Part shown: positions 1 through 5,321 of the stretch, one piece after another
How positions within the stretch are numbered: the stretch's first letter is position 1
Layout: the number at the start of each line of letters is the position of its first letter
Assembly: GCA_011391285.1 (NCBI GenBank)
Contig: JAABQU010000069.1
Location: forward strand, 1-5,321
DNA: 5,321 nt
Origin: Thiobacillus sp.
GTDB taxonomy: Bacteria > Pseudomonadota > Gammaproteobacteria > Burkholderiales > Thiobacillaceae
Direction of reading: 5' to 3'
Notes under the pieces: model-generated
Told to the model about the DNA's origin: nothing
Database searches by the model: none
What the model saw: the letters and a program-made list of their open reading frames with translations, nothing else
Translations under genes and position numbers: made by a program

Positions 1-523
1 TCAGCCCTGCACTGATCAGGAAATTGAACCACATGCCGCCCAGATGCATGCCGTAGGCCGCGACCGGGTCCGACACCGCCAGTGGCTGGTAATGGAACAG
101 CAACAGCGCGTAATACCCGCCCGCCACGGAGGCCAGCAGCCACACCCACAGCGGACGCAGGCTGATCGCCGCGATCACCAGCGGCACCAGCATCAATGAG
201 ACGAAAGGATTGGTGGCACCGCCGCTGAAAAACAGCAGCACCGCAAATGCGGTCAGGTCGGCCAGCAGGTGGGTGAGGAACTCCATCTGTGTGGCGGCCA
301 CGTCCAGCCGCAGCCGCCACGCGGTAGCCAGCGAGAACAGTCCCATCAATGCCAGTGCGGTGGCCATCGGCAGCAGCGGCATGTGGATGGCGAGGCCCCA
401 GTGGAGCCAGGCGATTCCTGCGGCCCACCCGGCGATCAGCGAGATGCGCAAGGTCAGCAGGCGCCCCAGCAGGGCGCGGGCGGGCAGGGTGGAGAGCAGG
501 GTGGAATCGGTCGCAGGCGACAT
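1..523 (-). CDS. regB: RegB/PrrB/ActS-family redox-sensing histidine kinase, N-terminal part (cut by window edge)
   Basis: The minus strand stays open from ATG at 523 to the left edge, giving 174 residues without a stop. The product is strongly hydrophobic, with about six candidate membrane segments (roughly residues 24-44, 50-68, 86-100, 108-122, 124-144 and 162 onward). Residues 101-107 read GGATNPF, matching the GGxxNPF signature that RegB/PrrB kinases carry in a short loop tied to quinone sensing. The segment MHLGGMWFNFLISAGL (159-174) also resembles the last membrane helix of that family. RegB kinases sense the redox state of the quinone pool or terminal oxidase and phosphorylate a RegA-type regulator. 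The kinase core (H-box, ATPase domain) and the redox-active cysteine lie outside the window, so activity cannot be judged. No Shine-Dalgarno is visible before ATG 523, and no ATG, GTG or TTG was found in frame in the stretch upstream that I read. The gene is divergent from the copper chaperone gene. Confidence 0.82.
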   Translation of the reverse strand, partial: MSPATDSTLLSTLPARALLGRLLTLRISLIAGWAAGIAWLHWGLAIHMPLLPMATALALMGLFSLATAWRLRLDVAATQMEFLTHLLADLTAFAVLLFFSGGATNPFVSLMLVPLVIAAISLRPLWVWLLASVAGGYYALLLFHYQPLAVSDPVAAYGMHLGGMWFNFLISAGL

Positions 524-576
524 GGCAGCATTGTAATGCGCACGCGGCCCACCATGTCCTGCGGCAATTTGTCCGG

Positions 577-605
577 TTGTGCGTGGACGCAGCCTCACTT
601 ATATT
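577..605 (+). promoter_or_regulatory. candidate sigma-70 promoter for the copper chaperone gene
   Basis: TTGTGC (577-582) and TATATT (600-605) are separated by exactly 17 bp. The -10 box matches consensus at 5 of 6 positions; the -35 box keeps the TTG core but only 3 of 6 overall. The predicted transcript would start near 612, giving a leader of about 110 nt before ATG 723. This is by-eye matching only. Confidence 0.4.
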
Positions 606-623
606 GCAATGACGATATATTGC
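600..623 (+). repeat. 8-bp direct repeat TATATTGC overlapping the promoter
   Basis: TATATTGC occurs at 600-607 and again at 616-623, with a 16-bp start-to-start distance. The first copy overlaps the proposed -10 box, and an 8-bp palindrome ATTGCAAT sits at 603-610. Position and AT-richness within GC-rich DNA are compatible with a regulator site serving one or both divergent genes. No known operator is recognised, and an AT-rich core can produce such repeats by chance. Confidence 0.35.
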
Positions 624-630
624 GCATCGC

Positions 631-655
631 CCCGCCTGCCCGGCGGGATTTTTTT
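631..655 (+). terminator. intrinsic-terminator-like hairpin in the leader of the copper chaperone gene
   Basis: CCCGCC (631-636), loop TGCCC, GGCGGG (642-647) form a 6-bp all-GC stem, followed by A and seven T (649-655). This is the classic layout of a Rho-independent terminator on the plus strand. No plus-strand gene lies upstream in the window, so it would act either on a short RNA starting near 612 or as a leader attenuator for the gene beginning at 723. GCGGG at 656-660 could pair with CCCGC at 631-635, offering an alternative fold. Confidence 0.55.
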
Positions 656-670
656 GCGGGCGGCGTGTGC

Positions 671-680
671 CCGTGCACGG
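671..680. promoter_or_regulatory. 10-bp perfect palindrome upstream of the copper chaperone gene
   Basis: CCGTGCACGG is its own reverse complement and lies between the leader hairpin and the ribosome binding site. It could be a small operator or a hairpin element in the leader RNA. No known regulator motif is recognised. Confidence 0.2.
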
Positions 681-722
681 CAAGCTCGTCGAACGTGAAA
701 ATGAACAAGAGGAATTGAACAC

Positions 723-1193
723 ATGATTAAAGGAATGGAAATGAAACTCCCGTTTGCCGCCGCGTTTCTGATCGGTGCGGTCAGCCTGCCCGCCTGGGCT
801 GCCAATATCAGCGTGACCGATGTCTGGGCGCGCGCCACCATGCCGGGGCAGAAGGTCAGCGCCGCCTACATGCAGATCCAGTCGGATGCCGATGCTCGGC
901 TGGTCGGCGCCTCCAGCCCGGCGGTGCCGCGGGTGGAGATGCATGAAATGAAGATGGACGGCGACGTGATGCGCATGCGCGAGGTGAAGGCGATCGACCT
1001 GCCGAAAGGCAAGGCTGTCGCGCTCCAGCCCGGGGGCCTGCACATCATGCTGATGAACCTGCCGAAGCCGATCGCTGCCGGCGAGAGCATTCCGCTGATC
1101 CTCACGGTGGAGTCGGAGGGCAAACGGCAGACAATCGAGGTGAAAGCCGAGGCCCGCGCGCCCATGGGCAGCGGCGCCATGCAGCAGCACTAG
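723..1193 (+). CDS. PCu(A)C-type periplasmic copper(I) chaperone
   Basis: The protein has 156 residues: an N-terminal signal peptide with a probable cut after AWA (residue 26), then a single PCu(A)C domain. The copper-binding signature H(M)x10Mx21HxM is exact: H74, M85, H107 and M109 have the required spacing. The C-terminal tail adds more Met and His (ending GAMQQH), as in other copper carriers. The family binds Cu(I) in the periplasm and helps metallate the CuA or CuB site of cytochrome oxidase, often with a Sco protein, which is not in this window. ATG 723 is preceded by AAGAGGA about 9 nt upstream. ATG 741 (starting MKLP) also has an AGG before it and would give a more standard 20-residue signal, so the start could be 18 nt later. 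The gene converges on hvfC and is divergent from the RegB-type kinase, fitting a copper/respiration neighbourhood. Confidence 0.93.
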   Translation: MIKGMEMKLPFAAAFLIGAVSLPAWAANISVTDVWARATMPGQKVSAAYMQIQSDADARLVGASSPAVPRVEMHEMKMDGDVMRMREVKAIDLPKGKAVALQPGGLHIMLMNLPKPIAAGESIPLILTVESEGKRQTIEVKAEARAPMGSGAMQQH

Positions 1194-1212
1194 GCATTTC
1201 GGGCAAGCGGGT

Positions 1213-1233
1213 GGCGGGATGCGCTGTCCTGCC
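1213..1233. other. hairpin in the convergent gap between the copper chaperone gene and hvfC
   Basis: GGCGGGA (1213-1219) and TCCTGCC (1227-1233) can form a 7-bp stem, including one G-U pair, around a 7-nt loop. It lies in the 62-bp gap where two genes end head-on, so a two-way transcription stop would make sense. No T-run follows on either strand, so it does not qualify as a classic intrinsic terminator. Confidence 0.2.
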
Positions 1234-1255
1234 GGCTACGCATTCGCGCCCGGCT

Positions 1256-2032
1256 TCATGTGCCGCTGCCCGTTGCTCGGGTGGTTCCAAGAATGGCGCC
1301 GCGTGCACGCAGGTCATCAAGCAGCGCCGCACCTGCCTGAATCACGACTGCCAGGTCGGGGTGGCGGCTCTCGGCGGCAATGTGCTGCAGTGCTGCGCGC
1401 CCGCTCAGAATGCCGGGTTCCAGCAGCGTCAGCAGCCGCGCGGTGAAGGCGTTGATCTCGCCGAACTGCACCTGATCGGCGGCGTCGCGAAACACCAGCA
1501 GCCAGGATTCCGTTGGGCGCACCTTGCGGCGCGGTGCGATGCGGTGCACCGGCCAGTCGTAACGCAGATTGGCCAGCACCGGATTCAGCAGCGGCACGCC
1601 GTCGAGCAGATCGCCTGTTGAATCGATCGCACGATCCAGGCTGCGATTCGACACCGACAACACCAGTTCGATCCATTCGTAGTGCGCCAGTGCCAGCAGG
1701 TAGGGTGGATAGCCCTCGGGCGGCGTCCATTCGCTTTGCAGGAACTGGATGAACGCGTCGGGAATCTGCCGAAAGTAGGGGGAGTGGCTGCGATGCGTGC
1801 TGAAAAACGCGCGCACCAGCCTGGCCCACCTGCGCGCGCCCAATACCTGCCGCAGCACCGGAAAGCACGCCAGCAGAAATCCCTCGATGTTGTTGAAAAG
1901 CAGGTCGTTGTAGATCTTCATCCGCCGCGCTTCCACACCGGCGGGACGCGGATGCGCTTTGGGGTCGCGGATGTGCGCGGCGAACGCGAGCTGGTAGCGC
2001 TGGAACTCAGGAAGCGCGGACGGCGTTTTCAT
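1256..2032 (-). CDS. hvfC: HvfC/BufC-type DUF2063 partner protein of the multinuclear iron enzyme
   Basis: The product has 258 residues and starts [10 protein letters not shown]. The N-terminal DUF2063 domain spans roughly residues 10-100, with the family-like stretch [20 protein letters not shown] (41-60). The second half includes AHYEWIEL (116-123) and a C-terminal winged-helix-like region up to about 235. In the related MbnB/MbnC system the partner binds the iron enzyme and presents the peptide substrate. HvfC is expected to do this for HvfB acting on HvfA, in the cytoplasm before export. The start codon lies inside hvfB, with a 26-bp overlap, and no clear Shine-Dalgarno precedes it, so translation is probably coupled to hvfB. 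An in-frame ATG further upstream (2158) would add 42 residues of arginine- and serine-rich sequence lying wholly within hvfB, and is rejected. This is the last gene of the minus-strand block; no DoxX-like gene follows. Confidence 0.9.
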   Translation of the reverse strand: MKTPSALPEFQRYQLAFAAHIRDPKAHPRPAGVEARRMKIYNDLLFNNIEGFLLACFPVLRQVLGARRWARLVRAFFSTHRSHSPYFRQIPDAFIQFLQSEWTPPEGYPPYLLALAHYEWIELVLSVSNRSLDRAIDSTGDLLDGVPLLNPVLANLRYDWPVHRIAPRRKVRPTESWLLVFRDAADQVQFGEINAFTARLLTLLEPGILSGRAALQHIAAESRHPDLAVVIQAGAALLDDLRARGAILGTTRATGSGT

Positions 2033-2858
2033 GTCGATGATGCCGCGCCTGGATGCGTGCGATGCGTTCGACCTCGTGCACCAGTTCGGCCAGTGGCGGA
2101 ATGTTGAAGTCGCGCTCCAGCAGCGTGGGCGCGACGCCGTGGATGCGGTAGGTTTCATCGAGCAGCGTCCACACCGGGTCGATCACGTCGGCGCCGTGGG
2201 TGTCGACGAGCAGGTCGTCGGCCTCGTTGTAATGTCCCGCCACGTGCAGATAGACGATGCGTTCACTCGGCAGCGCGCGGATGAATCCGAGCGGATCGTA
2301 GCGATGGTTCACGCTGTTGACGTAGACGTTGTTGACGTCCAGATGCAGGTCGCAGTCGGCCGCGTCCAGAACCGCACGGATGAAGACGGCTTCGTCCATG
2401 TCGGCGATCGGCGAGGGCGTGTAGTACGAGGCGTTCTCGATCGCGATGCGGCGTTCCAGGATGTCCTGCGCGCGGCGGATGCGCGCAGCAACGTATTTCA
2501 CCGCCTCCTCCGTGAAGGGGATCGGCAGCAGGTCGTACAGATGCCCGTCATCCGAGCAGTACGCCAGGTGTTCGGTATAGAGATCGATGCCATGGACATC
2601 CATGAACTGGCGGATTTTATGCAGCAGCACCTCGTCAAGTGGCGACGGGCCGCCGAGCGAAAGCGACAGGCCGTGACACACAAACGGGTAGCGTTCGGTG
2701 AAGCCGCGCAGGTCGCGGCCGAACGCGCCGCCCAGGTCGATCCAGTTTTCCGGGGCGAGCTCGAAAAAATCGATGGCGTCGGGGACCCGGGTTTTCAGCG
2801 CGGGAATGAGTTCGCGCCGAAACCCCAGCCCCGCGCCGGCAAGGCGCAGGGGATTCAT
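2007..2858 (-). CDS. hvfB: HvfB/BufB-type multinuclear non-heme iron-dependent oxidase (MNIO, DUF692)
   Basis: The product has 283 residues, the usual size for DUF692 TIM-barrel enzymes. Likely metal-binding positions appear in family order: H62 ([10 protein letters not shown]), H97 (TEHLAY), E141-N142 (IENASYY), D174 and N177 (HLDVNN), H205 and H209 (YLHVAGH), D219 and H221 (VDTHG), E249-D250 (LLERDF). Residue assignment is by motif resemblance, not alignment. MNIO enzymes such as MbnB and HvfB use an iron cluster and oxygen to modify peptide cysteines. For HvfA-type substrates, published products are oxazolone/thioamide or thiooxazole groups that bind copper. ATG 2858 is preferred: AAGG, overlapping the hvfA stop, sits 7 nt upstream. 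A TTG directly before it (2861) is the alternative. The gap to hvfA is 9 nt and the downstream overlap with hvfC is 26 bp, so the three genes form a tight operon. Confidence 0.94.
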   Translation of the reverse strand: MNPLRLAGAGLGFRRELIPALKTRVPDAIDFFELAPENWIDLGGAFGRDLRGFTERYPFVCHGLSLSLGGPSPLDEVLLHKIRQFMDVHGIDLYTEHLAYCSDDGHLYDLLPIPFTEEAVKYVAARIRRAQDILERRIAIENASYYTPSPIADMDEAVFIRAVLDAADCDLHLDVNNVYVNSVNHRYDPLGFIRALPSERIVYLHVAGHYNEADDLLVDTHGADVIDPVWTLLDETYRIHGVAPTLLERDFNIPPLAELVHEVERIARIQARHHRHENAVRAS

Positions 2859-2867
2859 CAACCTGCC

Positions 2868-3167
2868 TTATTTCTTGGCGCCGCCACACTTGCCCTCGCC
2901 ACACTTGCCTTCCGGCATTTTCTTGTCGGTGGCTTTCATCTCGGCTGCCTTGGGATCCTTTTCGGAACTGGTCGTGCCCGCTTCGGCCTTGGTTTCGTCG
3001 CCCTTGTTCGTGGTGGGCTTGGCGCCGTGATTGTCGGCTACCTGATAGCCCGAGGACAGGCCGGACAGGGCGAAGGGGTTTTCCGCAGCCGACGCAATCG
3101 GGGCAGAGGCCAGGCCGGCAACGAACGCGGAGCCGGCAGCGGCGGCGATCAGGGTTTTCTTGGACAT
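2868..3167 (-). CDS. hvfA: HvfA/bufferin-like secreted copper-binding peptide precursor with two EGKCG repeats
   Basis: The product has 99 residues. It has a signal peptide (MSKKTLIAAAAGSAFVAGLA, then a probable cut after ASA at residue 27) and the stretch NPFALSGLSSGYQVAD (30-45), which I recall as typical of HvfA-like precursors. A low-complexity, Lys/Glu/Ala/Thr-rich linker follows (46-84). Two abutting EGKCG units (86-90 and 91-95) sit just before the GAKK end. The only cysteines are C89 and C94, so both sit in the repeats that HvfB is expected to modify for copper binding. The export signal implies modification in the cytoplasm, then action in the periplasm as a copper buffer. The start at 3167 follows an excellent ribosome site, TAGGAGAG, 5 nt upstream. 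A longer reading from 3239 would put 24 charged residues before the signal and is rejected. hvfB follows after 9 nt. Confidence 0.92.
   Translation of the reverse strand: MSKKTLIAAAAGSAFVAGLASAPIASAAENPFALSGLSSGYQVADNHGAKPTTNKGDETKAEAGTTSSEKDPKAAEMKATDKKMPEGKCGEGKCGGAKK
2883..2912 (-). repeat. tandem 15-bp repeat encoding EGKCG-EGKCG
   Basis: Two adjacent 15-bp units (2898-2912 and 2883-2897) differ at one base, a silent change in the Glu codon (GAA versus GAG). They encode the two cysteine motifs of HvfA. Near-identity at the DNA level suggests that the repeat number changes by unit duplication or loss. Confidence 0.85.
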
Positions 3168-3198
3168 CTTTTCTCTCCTAACAGGTTTAACGACGGTC

Positions 3199-3220
3199 AA
3201 AAATTGCCGGACGAATCCGG
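3199..3220 (-). terminator. UUCG-capped hairpin with short T-run between the anti-sigma gene and hvfA
   Basis: Reading the minus strand, CCGGA-TTCG-TCCGG forms a perfect 5-bp stem closed by a TTCG tetraloop (3220-3207). After CAA come five T (3203-3199). This resembles a weak intrinsic terminator or attenuator in the 68-bp gap between the anti-sigma stop and the hvfA start. It could partly separate regulator from hvfABC expression or protect an RNA end. I saw no convincing separate hvfA promoter in this gap. Confidence 0.4.
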
Positions 3221-3235
3221 TCTCTTGCAAAAGGC

Positions 3236-3493
3236 TCATGAACCGAGCTTCTTCTGCAATTCGGTTGCGATGCGCGCACGGGCCTCTGGGGTGAGCCCCG
3301 CGGCGTCATCGCCCGCCGCCGTTTCCTCACGAAACAGGCGGCGCATGTGCTGCAGCTGCCGGTTGAACAGTACGCAATTCCTGCAGATGGCCAGGTGTAT
3401 GCGCATCGCCACGCGATCTGCAAACGGCAGCCGTTCGTCCATTGAGCGCGAGGCAAGTTCCGTGGTTTCCCTGCAGGTCGTCATCCACTTCAT
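3236..3493 (-). CDS. soluble zinc-finger (zf-HC2/ZAS-type) anti-sigma factor
   Basis: The product has 85 residues. The zinc signature Hx3Cx2C is present as H33-LAI-C37-RN-C40, with C7 about 25 residues upstream as a likely fourth ligand. This is the arrangement of ZAS anti-sigma factors, which bind and hold an ECF sigma factor until the metal site is oxidised or remetallated. There is no membrane segment, so it should be cytoplasmic. The rest is a short, charged helical tail (45-85) ending QKKLGS. The ATG at 3493 overlaps the sigma-factor stop as ATGA, and AAGGCGGG lies about 6 nt upstream. An ATG nine bases later (MTTCRE) is an alternative start. Adjacency and coupling make the neighbouring sigma factor its near-certain partner. 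The stimulus is not visible; copper, zinc or thiol oxidation are reasonable candidates given hvfABC next door. Confidence 0.85.
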   Translation of the reverse strand: MKWMTTCRETTELASRSMDERLPFADRVAMRIHLAICRNCVLFNRQLQHMRRLFREETAAGDDAAGLTPEARARIATELQKKLGS

Positions 3494-4056
3494 GCGGCAC
3501 CCGCCTTCGAAAAGCCGTTCAACTCCAGACATTGCCGCATGAACAGCCGTGCCCGATGCAGCAGTACCCAGCAGTTGGTCGGTGTGATGTTCAATTCCTT
3601 ACAGATTTCGTCGGTTTCCAGGCCGGCCACTTCGCGCAGGCTGAAAACCTGCGCCATCACCGGCTTCAGGCGATCGGCACACTCATCCAGCGCGCGCCGC
3701 AGCTGAGCCAGTTCGGCTTCGGTCTGCGGGTTGCCCCAGGGGCGCAGCGGCTCGGCCCAGTGGCCGTCCTGCTGGAACAGGCTATCAACCGCTTCCTCGC
3801 CCTCCGGATCGCGCGGGATTTCAATCTCGCGCACGTTGCGCCGGATCAGGTCGACGATCTTGTGCTTGAGGATGCCGCTGAGCCAGGTACGCAGGCTGGC
3901 ATCGCCGGCATAGCGCGCTTGTGCGGAAAGCGCGGCCAGCAGCGTTTCCTGCACCGCGTCCTCGGCCTCTTCGTCCGAATGGAGCTGGCGGCGCGCCACA
4001 CGAAACAAATAGTCCCCGTGGTCGGCCAGCCAGGTGCGTGCATCGAGTGGGTTCAT
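3490..4056 (-). CDS. ECF-type (sigma-70 family) RNA polymerase sigma factor
   Basis: The product has 188 residues with the two domains of an ECF sigma factor. Sigma region 2 spans about 12-78, including DYLFRVARRQL, EDAVQETLLAAL and RTWLSGILKHKIVDLIRR. Region 4 spans about 125-178, including VFSLREVAGLETDEICKELN and the helix with WVLLHRAR. The linker holds FQQDGHW...P..W..NP (94-110), which I recall as typical of the TIGR02943-like sigma subfamily. ECF factors redirect RNA polymerase to stress genes and are usually held by a partner encoded next door, here the zinc-finger protein. Start ATG 4056 is preceded by AAAGGA with 6 nt spacing. Readings starting further upstream would add 23 residues crossing the likely promoter and are rejected. 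The likely targets are its own operon and hvfABC, by gene order only. Two cysteines, C162 and C176, lie in the region-4 recognition area. Confidence 0.9.
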   Translation of the reverse strand: MNPLDARTWLADHGDYLFRVARRQLHSDEEAEDAVQETLLAALSAQARYAGDASLRTWLSGILKHKIVDLIRRNVREIEIPRDPEGEEAVDSLFQQDGHWAEPLRPWGNPQTEAELAQLRRALDECADRLKPVMAQVFSLREVAGLETDEICKELNITPTNCWVLLHRARLFMRQCLELNGFSKAGAA

Positions 4057-4089
4057 CGGCGATCCTTTGGGGTTCCCGTCCAGGTTGGC

Positions 4090-5118
<1,029 letters not shown>

Positions 5119-5154
5119 CCCCCCGTTCCTTACTCACGACTCTTCGCTGAAGCA

Positions 5155-5321
5155 ATGCGCTACTGGCTGATGAAGTCCGAGCCGAGCGACGTCAGCATCG
5201 ACGACCTCGCCGCCATGCCGAACCAAAGCGTCGCCTGGTACGGCGTGCGCAATTACCAGGCACGCAATTTCATGCGCGACCAGATGAAGCCGGGCGACAA
5301 GGTGCTGTTCTACCATTCGTC
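5155..5321 (+). CDS. EVE-domain protein, N-terminal part (cut by window edge)
   Basis: 55 complete codons are visible, starting MRYWLMKSEPSDVSIDDL. The start YWLMKSEP, the block WYGVRNYQARNFMRD (28-42) and the following GDKVLFYHS are hallmarks of EVE-domain proteins, related to human THYN1 and usually about 150 residues long. The fold belongs to the PUA/ASCH/YTH group and is thought to bind modified bases in nucleic acid. The role of stand-alone bacterial copies is not settled. GAAG lies only 2 nt before the ATG, so the ribosome site is weak. The gene starts 36 bp after argB with no terminator seen between, so co-transcription with argB is likely. Confidence 0.9.
   Translation, partial: MRYWLMKSEPSDVSIDDLAAMPNQSVAWYGVRNYQARNFMRDQMKPGDKVLFYHS

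Noticed and set aside
269..718. 149-codon open frame on the plus strand overlapping the RegB-type gene and the intergenic region
   Set aside because: Its Gln/Gly/Arg-rich product reads through the terminator hairpin and is antisense to a clear membrane kinase gene.
673..726. 17-codon GTG-start leader ORF (beginning VHGKLVERE) ending in ATGA overlap with the copper chaperone start
   Set aside because: The overlap is suggestive of coupling, but the start is GTG without a clear ribosome site, the frame stays open upstream, and the peptide has no regulatory codon run. It is more likely chance.
1317..1868. 183-codon minus-strand frame inside hvfC
   Set aside because: It is the +1-type shadow of hvfC with Ala/Arg-rich composition; the hvfC frame carries the DUF2063 motifs.
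2031..3542. 503-codon open frame on the plus strand opposite hvfB, hvfA and the anti-sigma gene
   Set aside because: It lies antisense to three well-supported genes, shows no recognisable domain, and is the kind of open frame that GC-rich codon bias produces on the opposite strand.
4057..4070. GGGAACCCC upstream of the sigma gene as an ECF -35 box
   Set aside because: GGAAC is ECF-like, but it lies so close to ATG 4056 that the matching -10 would fall inside the coding sequence.

Overview
This GC-rich window reads as chromosomal DNA of a proteobacterium, most likely a betaproteobacterium. The basis is gene content: a RegB/PrrB-type redox histidine kinase, a PCu(A)C copper chaperone, an HvfABC cluster under an ECF sigma factor with a soluble zinc-binding anti-sigma factor, and a long-form argB followed by an EVE-domain gene. 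The taxonomic call rests on resemblance only; no marker gene is present.

Layout. Bases 1-523 (minus) hold the N-terminal half of a RegB-family membrane sensor kinase that runs off the left edge. A divergent intergenic region of about 200 bp (524-722) carries a good sigma-70-like promoter, an 8-bp direct repeat, an intrinsic terminator-like hairpin and a 10-bp palindrome. It leads into a plus-strand PCu(A)C periplasmic copper chaperone (723-1193). Converging on that gene is a five-gene minus-strand block covering 4056 down to 1256. Its order of transcription is ECF sigma factor, zinc-finger anti-sigma factor, hvfA (small secreted peptide precursor with two EGKCG repeats), hvfB (DUF692 multinuclear iron enzyme) and hvfC (DUF2063 partner protein). 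A 177-bp region (4057-4233) separates this block from the divergent argB (4234-5118). A gene for an EVE-domain protein follows argB and is cut by the right edge.

How the genes fit together. hvfABC encodes a ribosomally made, post-translationally modified copper-binding peptide system. HvfB with HvfC is expected to oxidise the cysteines of the HvfA EGKCG repeats into copper-chelating groups, and HvfA carries an export signal. The sigma/anti-sigma pair, joined by a 4-bp start/stop overlap, is the obvious candidate regulator. The convergent PCu(A)C chaperone, which delivers copper to cytochrome oxidase, and the redox-sensing RegB kinase make bases 1-4056 look like a copper and respiratory-redox neighbourhood. 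argB (arginine synthesis) and the EVE gene are housekeeping neighbours with no evident link to it.

The points most worth a second look are the minimal two-repeat HvfA under a soluble zinc-type anti-sigma factor, the terminator-like hairpin in the leader of the copper chaperone gene, and a UUCG-capped hairpin between the anti-sigma gene and hvfA.
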